From positions 208,131-272,130 of the forward strand of contig NW_019774303.1 in NCBI RefSeq assembly GCF_001039355.2: a stretch of DNA of 64,000 nucleotides, given 5' to 3'. Within the stretch, counting starts at the first letter, position 1. Each line of letters starts with the position of its first letter. Position numbers and translations under genes: made by a program. Below the pieces are notes generated by a model that was not told the origin of the DNA, ran no database searches, and saw only the letters and a list, made by a program, of their open reading frames with translations. This stretch comes from Lingula anatina. Taxonomy: Eukaryota > Brachiopoda > Lingulata > Lingulida > Lingulidae. Below are positions 1-12,891 of this stretch, in pieces.

Positions 1-872
1 TACAAAACTGGCAGAGATAGGTCCATAGTTACTATTGAACTTGGATAGGAAGTCATATACTGGCAATCTAAGTGTGACCTTGAAATTGACCTTTGAAGTA
101 CTTTTCACCATGAACTGAACTTTGCAAATATTTGTTCCCTTTTATCTACAAAACTGGCAGAGATAGGTCCATAGTTACTATTGAACTTGGATAGGAAGTC
201 ATATACTGGCAATCTAAGTGACCTTGAAATTGACCTTTGACCTACTTTACACCATAAACTGAACTTTGCAAATTTTTGTTCCCCTTTATCTCCAAAACTG
301 GCAGAGATAGGTCTATAGTTACTATTGAACTTGAATAGGAAGTCATATACTGGCAATCTAAGTGTGACCTTGAAATTGACCTTTGACCTACTATTCACCA
401 TGCACTTATTTTTGCAAATTTTGGTTCCCTTTATCTCTAAAAATGGCAAAGATACGCCCATAGTTACTATTGAATTTGAATACAAAGTCATTAGAGGCAA
501 TTTACTGTGACCTTAAAATTGACCTTTGACCTACTTTTCACCATGAACTGAACTTTGCTAATTTCTTTTCCTTTTAACTCCAAACCTGGCAGAGATAGGT
601 CCATAGTTACTATTGATGTTGAATAGGAAGTCGTATACTTGTTATCTTACTTTGACCTTGAAATTGACCTTTGACCTACTTTACACCATAAACTGAACTT
701 TGCAACTTTTTTAATGCTTATACTTTCAAAACTGGCAGAGATAGGTCCATAGTTACTATTGAACTTGGATAGGAAGTCATATACTGGCAAATCTAAGTGT
801 GACCTTGAAATTGACCTTTGACCTACTTTTCATGATGAATTGAATTTTGCAAATTTTGGTTCCCTTTTATCT
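1..872. repeat. ~145-bp tandem repeat array (about six units)
   Basis: About six head-to-tail units of 143-147 bp, recognisable by 'aaactggcagagatagg' near 4, 151, 294, 438 (diverged), 583 and 729. The array starts before the window. Each unit also contains 'tgaccttga' and, in five units, 'tgacctttgacct' (231, 377, 520, 665, 812). Open frames across it, such as the one at 105-500 on the minus strand, are repetitive and are not genes. Satellite-like repeats with this vocabulary are, to my knowledge, common in molluscan genomes. Confidence 0.9.
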
Positions 873-1204
873 CTTGTCAAGCACAAGACCGGTAGTGGTG
901 TCCCTTTTTTTTTTTTGGGGGGGGGGGTCCATACGAATGCGCTTACTCCAGCTGGTGGTACAATATCTGGAGGTGGTATCGCCTCTCTGATCCTCTAGTT
1001 GTCTATTTCCATGTGATATTTTACTGCCTTGGGACAGTTTTGCATGCCTTAACCTTTGCTGCATTTTAGTGCACATATAGATTTCATATAAGTGAAAGTT
1101 ATATGTACAGACACAGATGTGTCTGTACTAGTACATATAGCCATCACCTGTGTCTGTCGTCACCATGCACTTTCACCGATAACAGGATAAGACTATTAAG
1201 TGGA

Positions 1205-1680
1205 ACACAGTTTTTTTTTTTTTTTTTCTTTCTTTATTGAAACTTACAGATGAATATTTATAAAACGCAGGTCAAGTTCGAAAATCATCAGGATTGGGGC
1301 ATTTTTTCAAAAGTTATGCTTTTTTTTCACTTTTTTTCAGCATATATGCAACACCGATAACACAATAAGTGGGAAACCATTTAACCTTTTGGCTGCAAAC
1401 TTACAGAACTGATGAATTTTTTATAAAACTCAAGTGGAATTTGAAAATCAGCATAAATGGGCCATTTTTAAAAAAGTTATGCTGTTTTTTTCGCTTCTTT
1501 AGCATATAGCACTGATAACAAATTTCAAGGAAAACCAATCAGCCTGCAAGGAAAACCAATCTGTCTTGCAACTTACAGGAGTGATCAGTCTTACTAATAT
1601 ACAGATCAAGTTTGAAAATAAGTTTGATTGGTTTAATTTTGATGAAGTTATGCCTTTTTTATAAAAGTTTTTCCCCAGAT
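1205..1680. repeat. degenerate tandem repeat, about three ~150-bp units
   Basis: Three diverged copies of a unit containing 'acttacag', then 'atataaaact/acgcaggtcaagtt', then 'gaaaatca', then 'aagttatgc' followed by a T-run. They start near 1245, 1400 and 1570. No coding potential is seen. It is probably an old simple satellite or remnants of a repeat element. Confidence 0.6.
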
Positions 1681-2457
1681 TTGATTCTTAGGCATGTTAA
1701 CAGTCTCATTATTGAACTAATTAGATACGTGAAAATGATCTTTTAGCATTTTTTAAATCTTAACAATATTGGTAGTTGATTATATAAAAATGATGGTAAA
1801 TCTGTTATCGTACGGTGTCTGTTTGGAGGCAGACGGTGACCATGCAAAGCTCATCAAAATCGTACAGATTCACAGCCTCCATAGCCTCTACGATTTTGTC
1901 AAACTTTTATCAATCATAAGCCCGTAGACCACAACAATATCATAGATGTCATTGCGCAGTTCCTGCACAGGGAATATTCGGTGGACTTGCGGCGTTTGTG
2001 ACAATGGTAGAACCTGTTGTAGGTCTCTTTCCCTTCCTTATTCAGTGGTTTAGGAGATATAAGAATAGTTAAGATGTTTAAATGTTATTGTAATAAAGGA
2101 GTTGTACAACTGCTTGGTATAATTCATTTGCATAAATGTGAAATTGCAGTTTTTCTAAATCTGAATACAAGGTTGAAAAAAATCGTAGGGGGCTGTATCA
2201 ACAGCATGTTGATCTTAATCATGCGACAACTGCAATGAGAATGAAAGGGCTCCGGATTATCCTTTTTCAAATGAAATACAATTTTCTACACATGATATAT
2301 TGAGATAATGTTGGGGAAATGGCACGGATCCTGCACGTTGTATTAGCTGTAGCCCGTAACTATACTTACAGTTTTGAAAAAAAAAAATCATACGGAAAAA
2401 TATATACACTTATATCTTGCTGCACCTGTGGCAGATGTAATCAAGGCTTATCAATTT

Positions 2458-2632
2458 GGGGCCGTAGCGATAGTCCGAAGGTTCAATAGTCCGAAGGTTC
2501 ATTGGTCCGAATGTTCACTATAGAACCTTCGGACCAATGAACCCTTGATTAAAAAATCGATAAAAATGTTACCACTTTTCGGACCAATGAACCTTCGGAC
2601 CAATGAACCTTCGGACTATCGAGACGCCCCCG
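2458..2632. mobile_element. foldback/MITE-like inverted-repeat element
   Basis: A 175-bp element whose two halves are inverted copies. The left side repeats 'tagtccgaaggttca' and the right side repeats 'tgaaccttcggacca' and 'ttcggacta'. The ends (ggggccgtagcgatagtccga and its imperfect inverse tcggactatcgagacgcccc) form terminal inverted repeats. The centre (about 2545-2575) is AT-rich. There is no open frame, so it is a non-autonomous DNA element or foldback element. Confidence 0.7.
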
Positions 2633-2668
2633 TAGCCTGAGTAGCTGAGAATAAAAAGCTTATGTGTA

Positions 2669-2710
2669 ACCAAGGAGTTATAACAGAACCTTCTGTTATA
2701 ACTCCTTGGT
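2669..2710. repeat. perfect 20-bp hairpin
   Basis: Positions 2669-2688 are the exact reverse complement of 2691-2710, with a 2-nt loop (cc). It lies between two inverted-repeat elements and may be a miniature foldback or excision remnant. No tRNA or miRNA context is evident. Confidence 0.75.
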
Positions 2711-2730
2711 GTAACTATGGTAACAAATGC

Positions 2731-2894
2731 AGGGGCGGATTTAGGCCGTCTTCTGGGTCTTCCGGAAGACGGTCAGATTTTTAAGTTTACATTGACGGGT
2801 ATCTAATATTTTCTGTCAGAAGACGGTCAAAAATTGAGGACGAATTAACAAAGATAATTTGGAAGACTATCAGAAAATATCTCTGGATCCGACC
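2731..2894. mobile_element. MITE-like element, family A (copy 1)
   Basis: About 160 bp beginning 'gcggatttaggccgtcttct' and ending 'ggatccg', so short inverted ends (gcggat...atccg). The core repeats 'gaagacggtcaga'. A second diverged copy sits at 45257-45417, which establishes it as a dispersed repeat. No protein is encoded. Confidence 0.7.
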
Positions 2895-3109
2895 CTGAAA
2901 TGCATTCAAGCATGGGGTTGAAAGTGAAAGTTATTAGTATATAGGACATAATAATGGTCATAGAGGTCTGTGGGAAAATCCTCTGCTCATAAGTTGTGAA
3001 ATGTGTAATTCTGCAAACAAACTGAAGAATATTTGCAGTAACAGCATCAAATGCAAATGCTGATAACAATTAAGTTGGATTAAAATTCAGACTTAAGTCC
3101 CTGAGTAAC

Positions 3110-6100
3110 ATTATATTATATTATATTTTATTATATTATATTATATATTGTTCAATGTTTTAGTAATATTTTATCCATTAATAAAACATTAAATTCAGTT
3201 ACATCCCTAATTAGCTAGACAATATGGTGACAGGGTACAGTAAATATTTTACAGGAAACTGTACGCAAAACTGCATTCTCTTAGAAAGTTTTTGCAATCT
3301 TCGTTACCAGGCATTGTGAAAAATATATTTGAGGTTAAGGACAAAATGTATCAGTAAAGTAAATGTGCATCTTGTAATACTTTTATTTTTTATTAGTATT
3401 AATATCATATACAAATATTATCGAAATGGGTTGTTATTTTATGTACTGAAACAGCTGAAACCTTCGTTACTGTGTATGAAAATTTCCCAATACTAGAGAG
3501 GCGTGAATTTTGAAATTTCCATGATTCACACAAAAAGCTAGATTTATCACTTTCTGTCACCAGAGATTTAGAAAAAAAATAAAATTTCCAAATATATCTT
3601 TAACTTCATTTTTCACCTTTTTGTTTTCTTCAAATGGACCTATATTTTGAGGGAGAATGAGTGTTTATGTTACATTCATTGAACATGTTTGTAAAGTTTT
3701 CTGTCTTGCCAAATGAAGTAAAGACTGGAAAGGATCAGAATGATGTCACATACTGAGAAGCCTGCTTCAGTTCAAACTGATTAAAGATTTTCAGTGAATT
3801 AGTCCAGCCACTGTATTGCATTATAGTATTGTTGTTACCTATTGATGAGGAAATTTATTTCTTCAAGAGCCAACTGGCAGCTGCTAAAAAACCTTATTAG
3901 TAATAGTATGTTGATTTTCGATTCGTCAAGAAATGAATAAATTGTATACACTGTAACGGAAGGAAAATATAGTGTATTGACCTTTTTCTCTAATAAAGAC
4001 TACAGGTTGACAGAGCAAAACCAAGATATGCCCCTGCATTGTTATTGATGTTTTACATACAAGGACATTGATCCTGTTGTGTTTTTCATCCATATTTTTT
4101 ATTGATCTTACAAACAGAGTATGTGGCATTTTTAGGTGGGTGTGGAATTTTTTAATATTTATCCATTATCAATACATCAAATATTGATGCACATGATTAT
4201 CAGGTAGTCCATAACACCAGGAAGAATAGGCTGTGAAACCAAAATATAACAGTGGAAATTCACACACACTTCTTGAGATACCGGTAGTTACTAGTACTGG
4301 TAAGTTACAGTGCATACTCATATCCCTTTCAAAGAGGAATATGCAAATCATAAGGTAATTAGGATGTACGTGATGTTACTAAGGAGAATTTTATAAGACA
4401 TGAAATGTCAGACAAATTTTTTCTTTCAATAATGATGGAACACATAATGAAGCGTGTGGAAGGATTTTTGTCTCCATTACATATGTGAGAGACTTGAACT
4501 GTATTGTTTTGAGATAAGAAGTCTACTTTACCATGCAAAGGAGTAATAAAGAATAAAGAAACTGTTTAAAAATATCACTTATAAAACCACAAACAGGATT
4601 GGGATTTAAATAAGTAGGCTGGGACATACTGCTTGACATTTATTTATGTATGTTTATGAACTATAGGTCACAGACATTTATTCCATAGAGTGTAATTAGG
4701 GCTAACTGCAGACAAACAATTGGTGAGTATACTGGTATTTCAAAAATACATGTTACATGCAAAAAAAACACAATGCTGTATTTTATGAATATCAAGGCTT
4801 CAGCTTTATACCACAAGAGCATTTTTGTCCAGTTCTGCATAATTCTACAACATATGTGATGCAGATCTATGTGAAATCATCCAAACTTTTAAGAATGGGA
4901 ACAAAATCATCATCATCATTAAAGTTTTATAGGGAAGTATATGGGAATTGTTGGTGGGAAATTTTGAAATGGGTTTTCAGTTTTGGCTTTTATTGTGTAA
5001 CAAACCATGAAAGATCAACTTCATTTCTCTATGATAGACACATCAGTCCAACTTTACAGGGGATTCTCACCAAGAGGGTTATCAACTTTTAACTAGCTGC
5101 TCAAGGAGGCATGACATTCATGTGAAGCTGATTGAATTGATAGAGAACATAGTGTAATGTAGTATTGAAACAAGACTTCACATTCTGTTCTATATTATTT
5201 ATTTATTTGATTAAAAATGAAATTTTGATCAAGAGATTTCTTTTAAAAATTCTTTAAAAATCACTTTAAATGGTAGATGAAAAACTAAATATAGAGGGCA
5301 GGTAAAATATCCAAATAATAATTATTGAAAGGAAAGGTCCCCATATTTAAATGCTCATTAGCTTTTGGGAGTTGCCAGTCCTGTCCTAAAAAAGAATTTC
5401 TGAACATTTATTAACTTTCTTAGTGATATATTTTATGTCTGGACCTTCTTAATGGTATATTTTATATCATATTGTAGAAAATAGCTTGTTTTTTGATGCT
5501 AGGTTTTGTAAAGAATGATTTTTGTATATCTTCTTTAAAGATGTTATTTTTGTCGTTGTCTGTCAGTTGGTTTGATTGTTTGTTGATAGGGCAAAAAAAG
5601 AATATACACAAAAGAAATTATAGAAATACTGTAAAAACTTGGTTTTTTTCAGTGTGGGTAAATTGTGAATTTTACATTAAGTCTATTTTTTAAATCATAA
5701 TTTCCTAAAATCAGAACATTCCTCATGAGTGGTAGCTACAAAATTAAAAAGCAGGCTACTCTACCTCCTTTCCTATGCAGTAAAAGCACCTCAAAGGCTA
5801 TATAAAGATATGATTTTTATTATTATAAAATTATGTGCCTACAAGTTTTATCAGTTTTACCCATTGAAAAGACCGAAAAATTACCATAATTTGGGATGTT
5901 GACATAACTAGAAGTTATTGGAACAACACCAATCTAAATGGCCCCTTCATGTTAACATACCAAGAATATTCTTCTTGGCATGCCATTAATGCCCTCCAGT
6001 TAATCTTGTCTTATTACTTTTATGTGGTTTTCCTGATTTACAAGTGAACATCAACATCAGGAATAACTGTGTGATATAACAAGGCACTGGTCCAAGAAAG

Positions 6101-7253
6101 AAAACAAAATTAGCAGACTAGTTTCAAAATTTTAATGTTCTTTTTACTCCACACTTTCTTCATAACATATTAAAGGAGGAACCAGATGCATTGTGTTTAT
6201 TTTTTACTAAAATACTATAACTGATGCTAAAAAGTTGTCAAAAACAACCAGATACATTGTTATTTCAAACCTAATGAAAATAAACTGTAACTCAAACTTT
6301 CAAAGCAAGGGAAATAGTTTCAATAAAAACTCTTATCATTTTTTAATAGCAAAATCATTCTATATGCCCATTATATGACACCCTTTATAACAAACTATAA
6401 AACAGTCATTGACCTAAATTCTTTTTTAATACCTCGTGTGCACTACACGATGAATGTAATAAAATGGTGTTGCCTCATTAATCCACCAAGCTGACCCTGT
6501 AGGGTTGTGACACCTTTACACTCAGTCTTGGCCTGGACATACATACTTTGGGGGCAATCGCTGGACCTGAGGCAAGCCTAAGTTCTTTCCAGTTTTTTAG
6601 TCTGTATACCGAGTCCAATATTGTTAGTATGCACCTGTAAAAGATGCAGTGCTACGTGCAGGTATAGTGAAACAAGGTAGGTGTTTTGTATAAATAGTAT
6701 TCTAAAATATACTGGCATATTTGGACAGTTGTGTAGGCTGTTCTTTCGGCCCATCATTTGACACTGAAGAAGTCATGATTTTCTATTTCTTTTACTTTAT
6801 CTATTTCTTAATTACTGTTTATGAAAGAGAGCAAAACTTTTTAACGTGAAGTTCAGCATTTTTATATTTCCCCTGCCTTGCTGCTTTCATGCTCCTTTAA
6901 ATGTTGATAATATTGACAAATAAAGATATTTCGCAGATAAATGCCACCACAGAGAGGTTGTGCTCATCTGCCATCTTTATCAGGAGTTATACTCGTAATA
7001 TGCCTGTCTGTATTAAGATAATTATGAAACATGAGCTGTCATGTTTCCATGGGATGTCAATAATTTACAAAAACGTATCAGCACAAAAGGTGAGTATGAT
7101 TAAATTGCACACAGTGGAACTCACACAGTTTGGGGGTTAATGGGCTGTAATGATTCAGTTTGTATGAGAATATTGTTCAGGACTCTTGACAAAAATGTTA
7201 AATGTTTCTTTTTCTCCAAAATACATGTTGTTTGCATTTAGGAGGTGAGACAT

Positions 7254-7292
<39 letters not shown>

Positions 7293-8286
7293 TCTATTTA
7301 TTTATTTATTTTATGTGTTCTTATTTTTCTTATTTTTGCAAAACCAAGCTTCAAGATACAAAGAAGTCTGAAGATATTATCAACTCTTTTATATACATTG
7401 TTTATTTAATGTTGATATCCAATTTGATTATTCAGGTGAATCAGTGCAATGTCAGTGCAGTGTGAATATACATACATACATGCATGACAGCAGTGATGGG
7501 TAAATTTAGTATTGTGTTAAAAACTGCACAAATAGAATTTGACTGCAATCATGACAGGATGTACAACTATAAATAATTAAAAATAAAGATAAGAGAGATA
7601 GGGGGTAGGTAAATTGGGGATAGGAGGTGGTTGGTAGAGAAAGAGTGTGAGAGGGAGAAAAAGAGAGCTATAGAAAGATAGAGATTGTCTGCATTTGAAA
7701 AGAGGACAGGTTATTTTGTAAATAAGTTATGATTAACAAAAATTAACACTGAAGAAAACTTTCATATTATTGCCAAATGACAGTATATACTAATGCTCCA
7801 AGCCATGTACAGTTTGTAACTTCCTTGCATGACTCCATTTATAGCTGGAGCAGGGGGTTAGGACATAAATATCAATTCCAATATGATATATTAAGGGTTC
7901 CACATATCTTCATAAACTGTTTTTATGTCATTTGTGCAACAATGGGGATACATGTATTTTCCTCAGTTCTACTAGTACATTCAGTTCAACACTATAGCAG
8001 TTGGATATTTTATTTTGTTTTATCTTTTAATCTTGAATATTATCATTTCTCTTTGAAATGTTATCAGATCTGACAAAAAGTTGACCCATCAATATAACCT
8101 TCACTGATCTAAGATCATGATACACCTACTGTACCAGTACAGTTGACACCATTTCAACCTTTCAGATGTGACTGCTGATAAAGACCTGGATTTCTCCACC
8201 TAATACATATGAATGGTAATTGTTTTAAATAACAAAACTGATGACTACCTCCATTAAAGTACTACTGTAGTAGTGCCATGCTGACC
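3110..8286. other. gene-poor interval upstream of CR1
   Basis: AT-rich sequence with many stops in all frames and no exon I can support. It contains a TATAT/TTATA run (about 3111-3146), a partial inverted-repeat element around 5045-5115 related to those at 26179 and 36936, and a (TTTA)n microsatellite at 7252-7315. It may hold 5' UTR exons or control sequence for CR1; none could be fixed by eye. Confidence 0.4.
7252..7315. repeat. (TTTA)n microsatellite
   Basis: About 15 tandem TTTA units with one TCTA variant. The apparent open frame at 7202-7465 is generated by this repeat and is not a gene. Confidence 0.95.
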
Positions 8287-11200
8287 ATGTGGCAACTCAT
8301 CACTGCAGTTCTAATGATAAATACGTCTACAGTGGCCAGTCTTAGTAAGTATCAGTGTTTTTTCCTTACGTTGATGTGATATATTCAATTTTCCATCAAA
8401 TTAAAAGGCTAAGTATCATATTATAATAATAAGTTGAGGAAAAAAGTCTTGCAGACAAAGACTGTGATTATTATTATTGTTATTATTTTATTTTTTTTTT
8501 TTTTATTTACTTGCATTGAAGGTTTATTTTGTCAGGAATTTCCTCTTAAAGAAGTCACCATACAAGATAAATTTTGTCTGACTGACTTTCATATTATAAA
8601 AAGATACGTTACTGCCTAAAACAAAGATTTTAAGTCAATATTGGTACTGCTGAGTTGCTTTATTGCTGTAAACAATATCATGAATATTTAGATCTATATA
8701 ATGTTCCATGTCACAGTTACTGTTTACAGTAGCATTTGCAGTGTTCAGTGGAGCTTATGGTTGCCAGCTATATTCTTACACTCAAAATATCAAAAATTGT
8801 TAGAAAACACATCGTCTTTAGCAGAAGAATCTAGAATGTGAGAAATTTTATAAGTGGTTTGTAAACTTTTCAATTTTTAGGATTAATGCCCAAAGACCCA
8901 GTGGTTGAAGCTGGCTCTTCACTCACTCTCACCTGTTACCTGGAGGATCCCAACCTCCAGCCCAAGAATATCTACTTCAGCTATAGCTTCCACAATATTT
9001 ACAAAAACTTCTCTCAGGAGAATGTTGCAGTGCTTGATAACTCCACTGTGCAACTCCATGTTAAAGATGTACGTAAAGGCACCTACTATTGTGATCATAA
9101 TCCAAGTACTGGATATGAGGCTCAGTATGTGGAAGTGGGATGTGAGTATGCATTTTATCACTGTCCATGCAGCGTAACATGCAACAGCAGCTTAGGCAGC
9201 ACATGCACGCATTGCATGCCACTGTCATGTATATACTACAAAATAATCATGTCAGACTGTAACAAAAAGTTAATATGTCATATGGCTTTCTTTTTCAAAG
9301 ACCCCCCAGATAAGGCTACCATTTCTTGTATCTCATACAACTTTGAGGAATTAACCTGCAGCTGGACCACAGGAAGAGACCCTCTGATATCCACCAACTG
9401 GACAGCACTTAAAAGTAACGAGTGAGTTTCCACATACTGATAGGAGTTGCATTTTTCTTGTTTTAAGTGCATTCTTTGGGGATACTTGGAGATTAATGAT
9501 CCCATTCCCTTAGCCATGTTTCAATTGGACAATTTTACATAGATGTTAGACTGGTCCTTGCAGTGGTATGTACATTGGCGTTACAACTCTTTTCATTCAT
9601 CTCAACCCCCTGATGAGTGATGTAGCCAGGTTATTGGCATGGCTAATCATGGTCCATTATAGGTAATACCTCTGTAACCTAAAGTATAGTAAGTATAGTG
9701 TGTTGTATCATTCAGCCCCCCCCCCCCCCAACAATTCCCCCCAAGACAATTCCCTCCCTACACCTCCACCAAGACACCCCCACCTTCCCAGGAAAGAAAA
9801 TACACTGTTTTTGAGTCATCTATTTGAGGCATTTGTAAATTTCTAACTGGATATAAGATAGGAGATGGGAAATGAAATAAAAACAAATGTATTGGCTATT
9901 AATTACAAGATTCAAGAAGTTCACTTAGACTGCATTCACACCCGAAGTTCATCTGCAGACTAACAGATCTGAAGACCAAATATGGCCAACCAAGTTGAAA
10001 GTTTATCTCTGCTGGGAATCTATTCAGTCTCTGTAATGGGAATATAGGACAAGCTTTCAATTAAGTGAGTCAGCAATACAGTATTTTACCTGCGTATCTG
10101 TTAGTCTGCAGATCAATTTGTTCTGAATGCCCCCTTACACACATAAACAGACCTAAGAGGTAACCTTAGGTCCCATTCAGAATAGTGGACTAACTAGTCC
10201 GAGGGTCAAATATGGCGACCCACTACAAAGCTTGCCGTCTAATCCGCTGATAGACATTGAATAGATATCCCGTGGGGAAGTATTCAGATGGGTCGGCCAT
10301 ATTTGACCCTCGGACTAGTTAGTCCCCTATTCTGAATGAGGCCTTAGGCAGCCCTGTAGAGTTGGATTGATCCATCTAGTATAATGGGTTTATGGGAACA
10401 CAGTCTAATTTTCTGCATGGGGACAACAAAAGAATACTTTTTCTACTTATAAATAATGTACTTTAATTGCTATTTCCAGCAATGTATCCTATACACCATG
10501 CGATCGCCAGGGACAAAAGTGCACATTGGACTCAAAGTATATTACCGGTATTTCCCAATATTTCAAGGTTCAGGGTAAAAATGTTTTGGGGGAGAGTACA
10601 TCAGCTATCACAGAAGTGGACATTTTTAAATCTGGTGAGTAATTTTAGTTTAATTTATATATCTATAGCTACTGTATAGAAAAATGTATTGTATTGTATC
10701 TGATATAATGTCCTTGGTAAAGAACAGGATTTATTGAACATAGACAGAACCATTGTCCCCAAGTCTTTATAATGCAATAGAAGATCACCTGGGAAGTGAA
10801 TGAGACCATTTTTATTTGATTGCATTAAGTTTTTATAATTATGTATCTGGACTTATCTGCAACCTTAAAAGAGATTTGTTGCTTTTTTTTTTCAAAAAAC
10901 AGTGAAGCTGAACCCTGTCAGAAATGTCAAAGCTATAGCAGTGAACAACTCAATGATCAGTTTGTCATGGCAAGCATCCCCCTCAGGAAGGAACATCATG
11001 GAGGATTATATTTTATCTACAGTGGGTCGTGGCCTGCAGTACAGGGTTGAATACAGGATTGAACCAGACAATCACACAGTAAGTATGAATTGATTTTATT
11101 TATGTTCTGTTCATCCTATATGCCTATTTTTGTATTAATACTGGTACTTTAAATTGGTTGAAAATTTACTTCAACGTCTTGAAAAATGTTATAAAATCTC

Positions 11201-12848
11201 AATGAGTATGGCAAGTTATGTGAAAGAGCAGAAAAGACACAAAACAAAATTTTATTTAATGTAGAACAATGAAAACTTTATGAAAAAACTTTGATATTGA
11301 AAACTTGGTCATTTGACTTTCACATTAACTATGGAAATATCAATAGATATGCTTCTATTCTCACAGATATTCATTGTACACATAATAGGTGGTTGTATAC
11401 CTGAATAGATCCAAAACCATGAATGCAACTATATATTTGACCAATGTTGCACCAGCAACAAACCAGTATAACATCAGCATAGCAGTGAGACCGCAGGGAG
11501 GACTGTACTGGAGTTCACTGACGGTGGTCACATGTGGAAATTTAAGTGAGACCAGTAAGTCACAACAGAATGTGTTGGGTTGAGATGACACATCTAACAC
11601 AATTTTCAATGGTGTGTCTATACTTCTAAGCTGAAGAAAAACTTAACATGAACACTAATGATTGCAAAGAAAATAGATAACTTTTATCATAAATTGCAAT
11701 GTTTGGCTTCAAATATTAATACTTTTTGTTAACCTAGCTATTTCAGATTCAAAGAGTTCCTGGACACCTCTTCCTCAGAACATGTCAGTTCTTTTAATAG
11801 GGTTCATTTTACCAATTATTATTGTTGCTGCAATTGTGATTGCATGGTAAGTTGTAATCCTCATTATGGAAATAAAAAGGTTTCTATGATTTAAAAAAGT
11901 TTAATTAAAGCCAGTGATTCAAACTGATTCCCAAATGAAAGAAGTGATACATTTTTGTAACAACTTTATAATTCAAATGTTTGAACTGCATTTATATTAG
12001 TTTGTAGACCATAACAAATTTTTTCTTTTGATACATAGTCTTGGATTATGGTTAAAGAGGAAAATATATGGTACACTGGACATTGAAGTGAGTATCCTCT
12101 CGATTTTAATGTCAAAGTTTAAAATATCTTATTAATTTGTGATTTGTAGTTTATTTATTTCTATTAATTGACTTTATACTAAAGTACATCATCCAAGATA
12201 GCCTGAAGTTCCATGAATCAGTGTAAAATTTTGCAAGAGTTGTAGAATTTGGTTCAGAATGGGGGATGGGGGAAGACTTGTGTATTGACTGATCAAGCTA
12301 GTTGCTGCTTTAATTACTACTGTGAAGTAGTTTGACAAAAAAAAAAGATGCATTTGGTTTTTCAACTTGGTTGGATTGTATAACAGGTAAATTAAATGAC
12401 AACAGCCAGCTAGACATGTGAGGGTGTCAGAAGGTGAATGCTTTTAGCAATATGCACTGTGCCTGATGCATATCAATCTGATCAATACCTAACATCTAAC
12501 GTTGACATATATCTCTTTCCATTAAGGTACCAGATATTCCTCATGAACCTGATATTACTACTGATTCCCACTTGGCATATGATTACAACATGAAGGTGAA
12601 GCCTCTATAAATGCTATTTTGTGTTACATGCATTAAGATTCCAGCCAGATAAAAGTCACATATTATTTTCTAAAGAAATCTCCATATTTTAAATTTACAC
12701 ATATACTGCTGTTAATAGAATTATTCTGTATTAAAAAACTATATTGGACATATTTTTTCTGAATCATGGTACAAGCTCACAAATTACTACATTACTATAT
12801 CCACTGTTTCTGTTTATTCATTCATAAGTTGTTTTCATAAAAATTATG

Positions 12849-12891
<43 letters not shown>

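Noticed and set aside
105-500. 131-codon minus-strand open frame
   Set aside because: It lies in the tandem array and its protein repeats with the array period; there is no splice or start context.
1-872. CRISPR-like array
   Set aside because: Units are ~145 bp with no unique spacers, and the context is eukaryotic; it is a satellite.
4757-5092. 111-codon open frame
   Set aside because: No recognisable domain, atypical composition, and its end overlaps a MITE-like segment.
7202-7465. 87-codon open frame with Phe/Ile/Tyr/Leu repeats
   Set aside because: Generated by the (TTTA)n microsatellite.
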